Shown: positions 9,459 through 18,193, numbered from the stretch's first letter. The stretch is 36,697 nucleotides of DNA from an uncultured Clostridium sp. (GCA_930980855.1 CAKNIZ010000019.1:1-36697), one strand, 5' to 3'. Notes: generated by a model from the sequence alone, not told the origin. Numbers and translations are program-made.

Positions 9459-10940
9459 CTAGGCATTTTCCATTTCGTCTATTATTTCTTTTATTATTTC
9501 TCTTTCGTCATAGTGACGTTTTTCATGATTAATTTCTTGATATGTTTCATGACCTTTTCCTGCTAAAACAATGATATCGTTTTTATTAGCCATTTTTATT
9601 GCTTTTCTTATGGCTTCTGTTCTATCTACTATACATTCATATCTTGCATTTGTTTTCTTAATGCCTTCTTCTATTTCTTTTATTATTTCTTCTGGTTTCT
9701 CTGTTCTTGGATTATCTGATGTTATTATTGTATAAGTTGCTATCCTTCCAGAGATGGCTCCCATAATTGGTCTTTTTGCATTATCTCTATCTCCTCCACA
9801 TCCAAATACAGCTATAACTCTTCCTCTAGTATATGATTTTACAGCTTGTAATATGCTTTCCAAACTTTCTGGTGAGTGTGCATAATCTATCATTATAGTA
9901 AGTCCAAGTTTGTTATCTACAAGTTCACTTCTTCCTGGAACTTTTACTGTTTCTAGTGACTCTTTTATGTTTTCAACAGAGCATCCTAATTTTTCAGCAA
10001 CTAATATTGCTGCCAAACTATTATAAACGCTGAATCTTCCTGGAATATCTGTTTTTATTCTTTCATTTTTTCCATTTAACTTAACTCTGAAATCCACATA
10101 TGAATTTGTAATTGTTATATCTTTTGCAAGTAAATCACATTCATTGTCTATTCCATAAGTTTTTATTGTGCAATTAGGAGCAAGTTTTGGTATTCTTATT
10201 GTGTTTATATCATCTACATTTATAAATCCTATTGGGCACATTTGAAATAGTTTTACTTTTGAGTTAAAGTAATCTTTCATATCTGGATGTTCTTTTTCGC
10301 TAATATGATCTTCTGAGAAATTAGTAAAAATGCCTATGTTAAAATCACATCCATCTACTCTATGAAGCTTTAAACTTTGTGAAGACACTTCCATTACGCA
10401 AGCTTTGCAACCCGCTTCTACCATTTGCGCAAAGTATGATTGTAGTTTTATACTATCTGGGGTTGTTCTGTCGCTATCTTCTAATTTTTTGTCTCCTATA
10501 TATGTTGCTATTGTTCCTATTAATCCTGTTTTTATTCCTTGTTTTTCTAATATTGTTTTTATCATGAATGTTGTTGTTGTTTTTCCTTTTGTTCCAGTTA
10601 CACCTATAAGTTGCATTTTTCTTGATGGGTTATCATAGTAGTTACAAGCACATATTGCAGTTGCTTTTCTTGTATTATCTGATGTAATTAAGGCTATATT
10701 TTCAGGAATTTGACCAATTACTTGTTTAACCATTTCTTCTTGCACCAAAATAGCTACTGCTCCATTTTCTATTGCTTTATTTATGTAAGCATGGCCATCA
10801 GTATCAAAACCTTTTATCGCTATAAACAAAAAACCATTTTTAACCTCTCTGGAATCATTTGTAATTCCTGTTATATCAAGGTTTAAGTTGCCTTTAGCTT
10901 TTAATCCTTCGATTCCTGATAATATATTTTTTAATTCCAT
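9459..10940 (-). CDS. murE: UDP-MurNAc-tripeptide synthetase (meso-DAP-adding)
   Basis: MurE is the ATP-dependent ligase adding the third residue of the stem peptide. The 493-aa protein has the Mur ATP-binding loop GTKGKTTT at 116-123, the DYAHSPES and GCGGDRD motifs of the central and C-terminal domains, and a DNPRTEKPEE motif near residue 408. DNPR is the signature of enzymes that select meso-diaminopimelate, so this organism probably has a DAP-type wall. It is the first gene after a 5-kb accessory insertion and likely has its own promoter: a TATAAT box lies at 10980-10985 with only a weak -35. Confidence 0.96.
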   Translation of the reverse strand: MELKNILSGIEGLKAKGNLNLDITGITNDSREVKNGFLFIAIKGFDTDGHAYINKAIENGAVAILVQEEMVKQVIGQIPENIALITSDNTRKATAICACNYYDNPSRKMQLIGVTGTKGKTTTTFMIKTILEKQGIKTGLIGTIATYIGDKKLEDSDRTTPDSIKLQSYFAQMVEAGCKACVMEVSSQSLKLHRVDGCDFNIGIFTNFSEDHISEKEHPDMKDYFNSKVKLFQMCPIGFINVDDINTIRIPKLAPNCTIKTYGIDNECDLLAKDITITNSYVDFRVKLNGKNERIKTDIPGRFSVYNSLAAILVAEKLGCSVENIKESLETVKVPGRSELVDNKLGLTIMIDYAHSPESLESILQAVKSYTRGRVIAVFGCGGDRDNAKRPIMGAISGRIATYTIITSDNPRTEKPEEIIKEIEEGIKKTNARYECIVDRTEAIRKAIKMANKNDIIVLAGKGHETYQEINHEKRHYDEREIIKEIIDEMENA

Positions 10941-10979
10941 ATTATTCTCCTTTTATTGTATATAATATTTCCATTGTAT

Positions 10980-11009
10980 ATTATACACTTAAGTTTATTA
11001 AAAAAACAA
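10980..11009 (-). promoter_or_regulatory. Possible murE promoter
   Basis: A perfect TATAAT lies at 10980-10985, about 40 bases before the murE ATG. A TTGTTT sequence 18 bases upstream (11004-11009) is the best -35 and overlaps the T-run of the preceding terminator. The position makes sense because murE is cut off from the upstream PBP gene, but the -35 match is weak. Confidence 0.4.
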
Positions 11010-11034
11010 GATTATTATGCAAATAATCTCGTTT
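11004..11034 (-). terminator. Intrinsic terminator upstream of murE
   Basis: AAACGAGATTATT and its near complement around the loop TGCA are followed on the minus strand by a run of seven T. It lies downstream of the histidine kinase and MITE copy 1 and upstream of murE, separating the accessory block from the wall genes. Confidence 0.75.
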
Positions 11035-11049
11035 TATTTATAAATAATT

Positions 11050-11204
11050 GTTACTATTCACAGCATCTTATTGAATTCATATAATTGTATATTCAAGATT
11101 TTGCAGTTTCGCGCAGTTTGGAGGACTTTACGTCCGACAGCAAGAAACAAAAAATCTTTGAATATACAATTTTAAAGCATTTTATATTCGCTGTGAATTG
11201 TAAC
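11050..11204. mobile_element. Palindromic MITE-like element, copy 1
   Basis: This 155-bp imperfect palindrome has terminal inverted repeats GTTACtATTCACAGC / GCTGTGAATTGTAAC. An inner palindrome (11084-11170) has ends ATTGTATATTCAAGATTT and their complement, with a small hairpin GGAC-TTTAC-GTCC at the tip. It is nearly identical to 12654-12808 in the opposite orientation, with only about five differences visible. The flanks AAATAATT (11042-11049) and AAATACTT (11205-11212) match at 7 of 8 positions, consistent with an 8-bp target duplication. The insertion abuts the stop codon of the kinase gene. No transposase is encoded. Confidence 0.85.
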
Positions 11205-11211
11205 AAATACT

Positions 11212-12546
11212 TTAATCCCAACTATATATTTCTAATTGTTGTTTGAACATTTTATCTCTCGTTGTATATAATCTCAAATTTTCGTTTTTCTTTATAATTT
11301 GGTTTACTTTCCATAGTCCTAAACCATGAAACATTTTATTCTTCTTTGTTGAAAATCCTTTTTCTTTCATTTTATTAATATCTATAAGGTAGTTTTTGCA
11401 AGTGTTTTCTATAACAATTAGATTTCTTTTATTAGAATTGTCTTTTAAAAACTTGATATTAATTACTTTTTCTTCACAATCTTTTGCAGCTTCTATTGCA
11501 TTATCTATTAATACTCCTAGAATTCTACATAGTTCATATGTTTTAATTTTTAATGAATTGAAATCTATGTATACTTCTAAATTTATTTCGATATCATATT
11601 GCTTAGCTAGTAAATATTTATTATTGATTAGATTATATATTGCCGGATTATTTATTATGTCTTTATCAAATGCTTTTATATTATTTAATGATTGACATTC
11701 GCATATTACATCATTGTACATTTTTTGAAGTCCATCAAAATCTTTTGTTGCTATAAATCCGCCAAAGCCTTGCATGATATTTCCAAAATCATGCTTTAGT
11801 GCACATATATTGTCGTAGTTATGTTGAAGTCTATCATTACTACTTTCTAAATTATTTATTTCGTTTTTATCTGTTTCGATTTGAAGAGTTTTAAGCATAT
11901 TTGTTGTACTTATTAAATAATATGAAATTAGTAAAATAATGTCTAACAAATAAATTGTATTAGGTATTGTTTGCATACAATTTAAAATTTCTATTTCATT
12001 GAATATTATTAATATTGTTGAAACTGTTGCTACTTCTATGATTTGCTTTTTTGATTCACAACTAATATATTCTGGTATATTTATTGAGATATTAAATTTT
12101 TTTAATAGTATATAAATTAATAGTTTTACTAGAATCGCAGTTATAGTTATATATGCCATGAAGTCCATACTAGCTAGAGCACTTTCTAAAGAATTTACTT
12201 CACATAGTTCAGTAAATACTTTTATGCTTATTAGTTCTGTTACTGAAAATATAATTACATTTATTTCCTCAGCAAATAAAACTTTTTCTGTATTAACTTT
12301 TAGATATTTTTTGTAAATTAGGATTTGTGTTAAGATTTCAATTATTTTATGAAGCTGAATAGGCATTATGACTCTAGTCACAGAAAATAAGATTGCTTGA
12401 AATAAGAAAATTTTTGTGAATTTAACTTCTTTTAGATTTAAAATTTGCATAAGTATTTTGTTTTGAAGAAACATCGTTATTAACGTGAATAGTACTGTTA
12501 CTACACATAAAATTATTCTATTGTTTTGCATTATTATTATATCCAT
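11212..12546 (-). CDS. AgrC-like GHKL sensor histidine kinase (orphan)
   Basis: About 444 aa. The N-terminal half has six or so membrane helices. A coiled linker follows, then LKHDFGNIMQ, the dimerisation segment with the phospho-acceptor His. The C-terminal GHKL ATPase shows the N-box GVLIDNAIEAA and the GLGLW G-box. This layout is that of AgrC/ComD-type peptide sensors (HPK10). No LytTR response regulator, AgrB or AgrD is nearby, so its partner is unknown. The frame opens at 12579, but the ATG at 12546 has an AGGAAGAGGG site just upstream, so I start there. Inverted MITE copies flank the gene on both sides. Confidence 0.85.
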   Translation of the reverse strand: MDIIIMQNNRIILCVVTVLFTLITMFLQNKILMQILNLKEVKFTKIFLFQAILFSVTRVIMPIQLHKIIEILTQILIYKKYLKVNTEKVLFAEEINVIIFSVTELISIKVFTELCEVNSLESALASMDFMAYITITAILVKLLIYILLKKFNISINIPEYISCESKKQIIEVATVSTILIIFNEIEILNCMQTIPNTIYLLDIILLISYYLISTTNMLKTLQIETDKNEINNLESSNDRLQHNYDNICALKHDFGNIMQGFGGFIATKDFDGLQKMYNDVICECQSLNNIKAFDKDIINNPAIYNLINNKYLLAKQYDIEINLEVYIDFNSLKIKTYELCRILGVLIDNAIEAAKDCEEKVINIKFLKDNSNKRNLIVIENTCKNYLIDINKMKEKGFSTKKNKMFHGLGLWKVNQIIKKNENLRLYTTRDKMFKQQLEIYSWD

Positions 12547-12653
12547 GATACCCTCTTCCTTTGTTCCAATTTTTACCATAGTTATTATTATAATTCATTA
12601 TTTTATATTTTGCAAGTGTTTTTTAACAAATTTTAACATTTTTTTGATGTAAA

Positions 12654-12808
12654 GTTACAATTCACAGCGAGTATAAAATGCTTTAAAATTGTATATTCAA
12701 AGATTTTTTGTTTCTTGCTGTCGGACGTAAAGTCCTCCAAACTGCGCGAAACTGCAAAATCTTGAATATACAATTATAGGAATTTAATAAGAGGCTGTGA
12801 ATTGTAAC
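12654..12808. mobile_element. Palindromic MITE-like element, copy 2
   Basis: Inverted, nearly identical copy of the element at 11050-11204. The ends are GTTACAATTCACAGC and GCTGTGAATTGTAAC. The flanking bases GATGTAAA occur exactly at 12646-12653 and 12809-12816, a perfect 8-bp direct repeat. That is strong evidence of insertion by a transposase acting in trans. The element lies about 100 bases upstream of the kinase start. Confidence 0.88.
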
Positions 12809-12887
12809 GATGTAAAATATAAAAAAAATATTAGCTAGGTATAAACATATAAGAAAATTGTTTGCCTGCTAATATTTAATTAAACTT

Positions 12888-13673
12888 TTACGAAATATAT
12901 AATGTTGCGCGAGAAGTACCATAATTATATTCACTACTTGGGTATCCATTACCACGAAATGCAGCTGGATTTTCCGTTCCTGTACCAATATAGCTACTAC
13001 TTCGCCCTATACGATAGTTAATAGAGTTTGCTTCTTGTGTATAATCGAAATAATTTGCTGCTAAATCGTAAATTTCATTTGATTTATTGCTTTGATTAGA
13101 GCCTGTATTTATTTACATTTTGGCACGCTTTATATAATACATACCAGTTTTCTTCTGTAAGTACTTCTCCTGCTTTTTCTGTTGGATTGTCAATTGTTCC
13201 TGTCAGTTCATATCTTCCTATGTAAAAGCCATGATATTTTTTTACACTCTCACTCATTGCTTTATATTCTGCCACCATACTATCTGCCATTTCTTTTGTA
13301 CTATTGAATCCTAATATTTGTCTATAATATTGAGCATCTGTATCACAACTACTTAGTACATCAGGTTCTCTCACCTTATTCGTCTCTCCTGGTTTACCTG
13401 CTGTGTATGATTCTCCACTTCTGACTCTTAATTCGCTATATATATTTGTTGTCGTTGTAACTCCATTAAGTTTGTGCCTATTATTCCACCAATCTTTACT
13501 CCTTTTTTTATATAACTTGCTAATAAACTTGAATTTGTATTCTCTACAGCTAAATATTCATTTTCCGCTACATTGTTACTAATTAGAATATTTTGTATTA
13601 CAAGCGTTACTATTATTGCTATTATTATTATCGCTACAATTGATATTCTTTTACTGTTTTTTTTATTTTTCAT
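12888..13673 (-). pseudogene. Decayed FGE/SUMF1-like surface protein gene
   Basis: Three pieces of one ancestral protein are readable. The first is an N-terminal signal anchor from 13673 (MKNKKNSKRISIVAIIIIAI...). A middle piece in another frame (13374-13096) has KKYHGFYIGRYELTG, matching KYDGFYVSRFELA in the intact relative at 2509-4050. A C-terminal piece ending at 12888 in a third frame has NEIYDLAANYFDYTQEANS and YGTSRATLYIS. A frameshift near 13440 separates the first two, and a frameshift with probable deletion near 13100 separates the last two; the central WNLAMDYID-type region is missing. The GNVEEW motif is also changed. It is probably non-functional unless the pieces are made separately. 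Confidence 0.8.
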
Positions 13674-13816
13674 TTTTTCCTCACTTTCCTTTTACTAGGT
13701 TATATCATATCAGAATTCATTTTGCAATCGCTTATTATTGCTTCTTCTGTTTTTTACTTCTTTAGTATTTCTTTTTTATCCATTTTTATTCTCTTAATAT
13801 TACTAGTCCTATAACA

Positions 13817-13860
13817 ATAAAAAACTATACCTTTTAGGCTCTCCTAAAAAGCATAGTCTT
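13817..13860 (-). terminator. Strong hairpin upstream of the pseudogene
   Basis: Arms AAGACTATGCTTTTTAGG and CCTAAAAGGTATAGTTTT (minus-strand order) close a 4-base loop, and T residues follow. It lies about 150 bases before the pseudogene start. It may be a terminator left from a lost gene or a leader attenuator; I recognise no riboswitch core in front of it. The 390-base gap 13680-14046 holds otherwise only the AT repeat. Confidence 0.6.
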
Positions 13861-13898
13861 ATCTATGTTTACATAAGTTTATTTTGTTAAATCTTACG

Positions 13899-13919
13899 AT
13901 ATATATATATATATATATA
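13899..13919. repeat. AT dinucleotide microsatellite
   Basis: Twenty-one bases of uninterrupted alternating AT in a non-coding gap. It is slippage-prone, but not near enough to an intact gene to suggest phase switching. Confidence 0.9.
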
Positions 13920-14046
13920 CAGCCCCAAGGGTTTTAAGCATTTTTATTTTTTCTCCTATTAATTTTTTCATTCTTTATTTTATACATATTCTTTTTTTTA
14001 GTCAAGAGTCACTCGTTTTAAGGTTAAGAATTACTAAGCAAATATA

Positions 14047-14071
14047 AAAACGCAAGTTTTGGCTTGCGTTT
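14047..14071 (-). terminator. Intrinsic terminator of the glycosyltransferase gene
   Basis: AAACGCAAG and CTTGCGTTT surround a TTTTGG-type loop and are followed by T-rich sequence on the minus strand. It overlaps the TAA stop of the glycosyltransferase. Confidence 0.85.
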
Positions 14072-15662
14072 ATTTCATAATATGTCCATAGCATGTTTCT
14101 TTTCCATCTTCTGTTGTCGTAACATATTTTCTTTCATGTGCTAACTTATGAATTTTGTTAGTTGAAAGTAATTTCTGATATTCTGCCTCATTGTATTCTT
14201 TATTTAACATTTCTTTAAGCATATGAATATTTGCATTATTCTCTGGAACATTATCTAACATTTTTCTTACTTCTTCTATATTTTCATATGCAATTTTTAT
14301 TGCATAGTCCATTATGAAGTAATCTTCTATTTCATCTCTCTCTTTCCAGTACAAGTCATAAAATTCTTTCAAAAAATTAAATAGCACATTATTACTTTTT
14401 CCATACATACAGAAAACGCACCATTTTCCTCCTGAAATACATTTTTCTTTTTCATTGTATGGTAATTTTATTGTAAAGAATTCTTTTTTAAAATACTCAG
14501 ATATGTCGGCTGTCAAGAAACATGTAGCATCTAACCAAAGTCCTCCATATTTGCTTAGCAAATTTACTCTTAAAACATCTGAGAAATGTGTTATCGACAT
14601 CTTTTTTGTTTTTAATTTTTCTTCTATATAATCTGGAATTGTTACGTATTCTTTATAATTCTTTTCTGTTACTACTATTATTTTTTTATCCGGATTATAT
14701 TTTTTCACACTATTCAAACATTTTTTTACGATTTCTGGAGCATTTTCTATTCCTTGCCACCAACAAATCCAGATAATATCTTCTTCCTGTTTATTAACTA
14801 GATTAATATTTTTATATTTTTCTATTAAATTACTGTATCTTTTAGTTAATGAATCTTTTAATTGGTTTTGTTTTTCTATGCGTTCATATTCTAGCAATAA
14901 TCTTGTTGAATACTCTACAACTCTGTATATAGCATAAATTACATCTGCTTTCTTTTCTGAATCTACATTTTTTGCTCTTTCCAAAAATTCGTTTACATTA
15001 TAGTATAAGTCTTGTAATTTCTGTTCTGTTATTTTTAATGTCATGCTATCATCTTTAAATCTAGTATATATATGAGTAATAAAGCTTGCTACTTTATATT
15101 GATTTGCGTTCATAATACCGGTATAATAAAATACAAAGTCTTCAAAATATTTTTTTTCTACAAATCTTATATTATTCTTATCAAGGAATTCTTTATTCCA
15201 ACATACATCCCATACATTCTCGTCTTTCCATTCGTGAGCTCTTTTTGAAAAAGTTGAGTTTTCCTCTGTTGGAATCCATATTTCTTCTATATCTCTTCCT
15301 ATCTTTTTAAAGCCTAAATATACAATATCTGGTACATCTTTTCCAATAACATCATTTATTTTCTGTAATGTTTCTTCCTCAGCCAAATAATCATCTGCAT
15401 CTAAAAATATGATGTATTCCCCTTCTGCAACATTTAGTCCTTGATTTCTAGAACCTCCAGCTTTTAGGTTTTCTTGATTTTTTACTACTCTTATTCCTTC
15501 TATCTTATTTAATATTTCTGCAGTATTATCAGTAGAACAATCGTCTACAACTATTATTTCATAATCTTTAAAACTCTGTTTTTTTATGCTTTCTATCGCA
15601 TTTACTACTTCATTAGCAGAATTATATGTTGGAATAATTATACTAAATTTTACTTTTGCCAT
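14070..15662 (-). CDS. Two-domain glycosyltransferase (GT2 plus capsular/GT32-like)
   Basis: This 530-aa cytosolic protein has two apparent transferase domains. Residues 1 to about 230 form a GT-A family 2 domain, with FSIIIPTYNSANEV at the start, EIIVVDDCSTDNT, and the metal-binding IIFLDADDYL motif. From about residue 295 a second domain begins with IIWICWWQGIENAPEIV and has SDVLRVNLLSKYGGLWLDAT. This is the pattern of the capsular polysaccharide/GT32 (Gly_transf_sug) group with its GG-x-x-x-D motif. It probably adds sugars to a surface polysaccharide or glycoprotein; donor and acceptor cannot be read. It follows the GNAT gene by 26 bases with an AGGAAGGA site, in one operon. No other polysaccharide genes lie nearby. 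Confidence 0.85.
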   Translation of the reverse strand: MAKVKFSIIIPTYNSANEVVNAIESIKKQSFKDYEIIVVDDCSTDNTAEILNKIEGIRVVKNQENLKAGGSRNQGLNVAEGEYIIFLDADDYLAEEETLQKINDVIGKDVPDIVYLGFKKIGRDIEEIWIPTEENSTFSKRAHEWKDENVWDVCWNKEFLDKNNIRFVEKKYFEDFVFYYTGIMNANQYKVASFITHIYTRFKDDSMTLKITEQKLQDLYYNVNEFLERAKNVDSEKKADVIYAIYRVVEYSTRLLLEYERIEKQNQLKDSLTKRYSNLIEKYKNINLVNKQEEDIIWICWWQGIENAPEIVKKCLNSVKKYNPDKKIIVVTEKNYKEYVTIPDYIEEKLKTKKMSITHFSDVLRVNLLSKYGGLWLDATCFLTADISEYFKKEFFTIKLPYNEKEKCISGGKWCVFCMYGKSNNVLFNFLKEFYDLYWKERDEIEDYFIMDYAIKIAYENIEEVRKMLDNVPENNANIHMLKEMLNKEYNEAEYQKLLSTNKIHKLAHERKYVTTTEDGKETCYGHIMK

Positions 15663-15688
15663 TTTCAGTTCCTTCCTATTGTTTTAAA

Positions 15689-16126
15689 TTATTTAATTTG
15701 CATTTCAAAGACATAGCCATTTTCATCGCTTACAAAGTCTGTAAATCCATATCTTTGGTAGAAGTTTATTGCATTAGAAAAATTATCTGAAGTTCCGACA
15801 TATATAGTGTGATAATCATTGTCTTTAATATATTGAACAGCATAGTCCATCATTTTTCTTCCTAATCCTTGATGTCTATAATCTTTATCAATATATACCT
15901 TTTTTATTTCTGCAATATCTTTGCTTTTTTCTTCATACCCTATTGTAGCAATGATTCTTTCATCATTTAAAACAATCCATGCTTTTTTAAATTCTTTTTT
16001 CTTAACATACTGCTTCAGGGGTTTCTCATATTCTTTCATTTTATATTCATTTACGCATACTCTCATTAAAAGTTCTGTTAATTCTTTTTCATACTTTTTT
16101 GAATATTCTTTAATTTCATAATTCAT
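15689..16126 (-). CDS. GNAT-family N-acetyltransferase
   Basis: A 145-aa single-domain GNAT protein with the acetyl-CoA loop RHQGLGRKMMDYA near residue 85 (Q/R-x-x-G-x-G/A) and a C-terminal NAINFYQRYGFTD segment typical of the fold. The substrate is unknown. It is the first gene of a two-gene unit with the glycosyltransferase. The start has a GGGGG-type Shine-Dalgarno site, and a consensus promoter lies at 16163-16191. Confidence 0.88.
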   Translation of the reverse strand: MNYEIKEYSKKYEKELTELLMRVCVNEYKMKEYEKPLKQYVKKKEFKKAWIVLNDERIIATIGYEEKSKDIAEIKKVYIDKDYRHQGLGRKMMDYAVQYIKDNDYHTIYVGTSDNFSNAINFYQRYGFTDFVSDENGYVFEMQIK

Positions 16127-16162
16127 AATTATAACCCCCTTCTTTATAGTTTTGTCTACATA

Positions 16163-16191
16163 ATTATATTTAATTTATTTGATTTTGTCAA
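16163..16191 (-). promoter_or_regulatory. Consensus sigma-A promoter of the GNAT-glycosyltransferase operon
   Basis: TTGACA (16186-16191) and TATAAT (16163-16168) are both perfect and separated by exactly 17 bases, about 37 bases before the GNAT start. Upstream, GTCCAA occurs twice (16209-16214 and 16225-16230) with a 16-base period, which might be a regulator site. Confidence 0.85.
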
Positions 16192-16240
16192 TATAAATGG
16201 AAGTTTTCGTCCAAGTTAAGCCTTGTCCAATTAGCCCTCT

Positions 16241-16275
16241 AAAAATGAACTTTAAGAGCCTTAAAGTTCATTTTT
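16241..16275 (-). terminator. Intrinsic terminator at the end of the PBP gene
   Basis: AAAAATGAACTTTAAG and its complement form a long stem with a 3-base loop. It includes the last codons and stop of the PBP gene. It has T-runs on both sides, so it could work in either direction. It separates the division genes from the accessory block. Confidence 0.85.
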
Positions 16276-18033
16276 CTTAACTTCCAAATATGGTAAAAGT
16301 TCACTGAATACTTGCCCTCCTACTGGTGCTGCGACTCCACCTCCTTGATGACCTCCTTCTCCTGTTGGATTATATAATGTTATTAGTACTACTACTTGTG
16401 GGTCTTCTATAGGTGCTGTTCCAATAAAAGATGTTACATATTTTCCTGTATTTACTCCATCTTCTGATGTACCTGTTTTTCCTCCAATTGAATATCCTTC
16501 TACTTTTGCATTTTTCCCTGTACCTTCTGAAACAACTGTTCCCATCATACTTAATACATCTTTTGCTGTTTTTTCTGAAATAACCCTTTCACCTTTTTTT
16601 ACTTCTATATTTGTAACTTTACGATTTCCATTTTTATCTTTTTCTGTATTACTTATTATTTGTTTAACAACTCTTGGTTTTACATATGTTCCACCATTTG
16701 CAATTGTAGATAGCATTGTGGCCATTTGTATTGGTGTTACTTCAAATCTTTGACCGAAAGATATTGTTCCAAGCTCTACTGGGCCTACTTTTTCTTCTTT
16801 TAGGAAAATAGAACCTGCTTCACCTGGTAAATCTACTCCTGTTGTTGTAAAGAACCCAAATTTATTCAAATACTCATAATATTTATGCACTCCTATTTTT
16901 TGTCCTAAGCCTATAAATACTGGGTTGCATGAATTCATTAGAGCCTGCCTTAAGCTTTCGCTACCATGTGGATTATAATATCTCCAACATTTCATTCTTA
17001 CTCCTGCAACTTCTATATGTCCAATGCAGCAAAATTCTCCTTCTTTATCAGGAGTTGTTATACCTTCTTCTAGCGCTGCTGAAGTAGTTACCAACTTAAA
17101 TGTAGAACCAGGTTCATAAGTATCTGATATTGCTTTATTTCTCCAAAGTCCTTGCATCTGCTTATTTTGTTCTTCGCTAGACAAGCTTTCATCTACTGCA
17201 AATGGTTCATTTAAATTATAATCTGGATATCCTGCTAGTGCGAGTATGTCTCCATTTTTAGGATTCATTATTAGTATATTTCCACCATCTGTGCACTTAT
17301 TGTCTATACATGCTTCTTTTAAATATTTTTCTGCTATTCCTTGAATGGTCGCATCTATTGTAAGTACTAAGTCATCTCCATCTGTCGGTTCTGTATATTC
17401 TTCTGATGTATTTTCTATCATTCCACCAGATGCATCTGTTATTCTACTTATTGAACCAGCTTTTCCTTTTAAGTATTCATCATACTTTGCTTCTATCCCA
17501 TTTAATCCCTGATTATCTGAACCACAAAATCCTATTACTTGTGAAGCTAGACTATTTAATGGATAATATCTTTTACTATCTTCATCTATATTTATTCCTT
17601 CTTTAATATTGTTTTCTTCCATCCATGTTCTTAATTGATTAGTTTTTTCTTTATCAACTTTTTGAGCTATGGTTTCAATTGAAGACCTTTTTTTAACTTT
17701 TTTTAAGGTCTTTTCATAATCCAGTTCAAATAACTCTGATAGTTTTCTAGCAACTTTTTCTTTGTCTTCTTCTTTTATATTCCCTGGGTTTATTGTTACT
17801 GTTTCTACTGTACTACTTACTGCTAATACCGTTTTACCAGTTGCATCATATATAGTTCCTCTTCTTGCATTTACTTTTCTATCCGAGGTTTGTTGTGCAT
17901 AAGCTTTTTCTTTTAGTTCACTTCCCTGTACTAATTGAAGATACCCTATTCTAACAATTAACATTGTAATAATTAGAAGTACTAGGAATATTGAGTTTTT
18001 CATTCTTTTTTTTGTACTTATTTTACCTATCAT
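16261..18033 (-). CDS. ftsI: Class B penicillin-binding protein, FtsI/PBP2B type
   Basis: This septal transpeptidase cross-links peptidoglycan made by FtsW. The chosen form is 590 aa. It has a single N-terminal membrane helix (about 14-34), a PBP dimer domain with RRGTIYDATG, and a transpeptidase domain with STFK (nucleophile Ser310), SCN (368-370) and KTGT (519-522). No PASTA domains follow, which argues against SpoVD. The frame opens at 18204, but the first 57 codons read through a palindromic repeat. The ATG at 18033 has a GAAAGGA site, so the longer form is an artefact. It follows ftsL but lies behind a strong terminator. Confidence 0.93.
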   Translation of the reverse strand: MIGKISTKKRMKNSIFLVLLIITMLIVRIGYLQLVQGSELKEKAYAQQTSDRKVNARRGTIYDATGKTVLAVSSTVETVTINPGNIKEEDKEKVARKLSELFELDYEKTLKKVKKRSSIETIAQKVDKEKTNQLRTWMEENNIKEGINIDEDSKRYYPLNSLASQVIGFCGSDNQGLNGIEAKYDEYLKGKAGSISRITDASGGMIENTSEEYTEPTDGDDLVLTIDATIQGIAEKYLKEACIDNKCTDGGNILIMNPKNGDILALAGYPDYNLNEPFAVDESLSSEEQNKQMQGLWRNKAISDTYEPGSTFKLVTTSAALEEGITTPDKEGEFCCIGHIEVAGVRMKCWRYYNPHGSESLRQALMNSCNPVFIGLGQKIGVHKYYEYLNKFGFFTTTGVDLPGEAGSIFLKEEKVGPVELGTISFGQRFEVTPIQMATMLSTIANGGTYVKPRVVKQIISNTEKDKNGNRKVTNIEVKKGERVISEKTAKDVLSMMGTVVSEGTGKNAKVEGYSIGGKTGTSEDGVNTGKYVTSFIGTAPIEDPQVVVLITLYNPTGEGGHQGGGVAAPVGGQVFSELLPYLEVKKNEL

Positions 18034-18054
18034 TAAAAAAATCCTTTCTATATG

Positions 18055-18193
18055 ATTGTATATTAAAGATTTTGAAGTTCCGCGTAAGCGTTCAAACGAG
18101 CTGGAAGGATTCCAGCGAAGTGCGTTTGGAGCTGTCAAATTCGTAGAATTCGAGCAGCGACCGCAAGGAACAAAAAATCTTGTAATATACAAT
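18055..18193. repeat. MITE-related palindromic element, copy 3 (different core)
   Basis: This 139-bp palindrome has the ends ATTGTATATTAAAGATTTT and AAAATCTTGTAATATACAAT, the same as the inner module of the elements at 11050 and 12654. The outer GTTACAATTCACAGC arms are absent. Where those copies pair GTTTC with GAAAC, this one pairs GTTCC with GGAAC. Its core is longer and has extra hairpins: GCTGGAA-GGA-TTCCAGC, AATTC-GTA-GAATT, and AAACG pairing with CGTTT. No clear target duplication is seen. It lies between the ftsL terminator and the PBP start codon, so it is probably in the PBP leader or promoter region. Confidence 0.75.

Noticed and set aside
11212..12546. Complete agr quorum-sensing locus
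   Set aside because: No AgrB, AgrD or response regulator gene is seen in the flanks.
11050..12808. Composite transposon made of two MITEs carrying the kinase
   Set aside because: Each copy has its own 8-bp duplication, and no shared duplication surrounds the whole unit.
13817..13919. Riboswitch upstream of the FGE-like pseudogene
   Set aside because: The hairpin looks like a terminator, but no known aptamer core could be recognised upstream.
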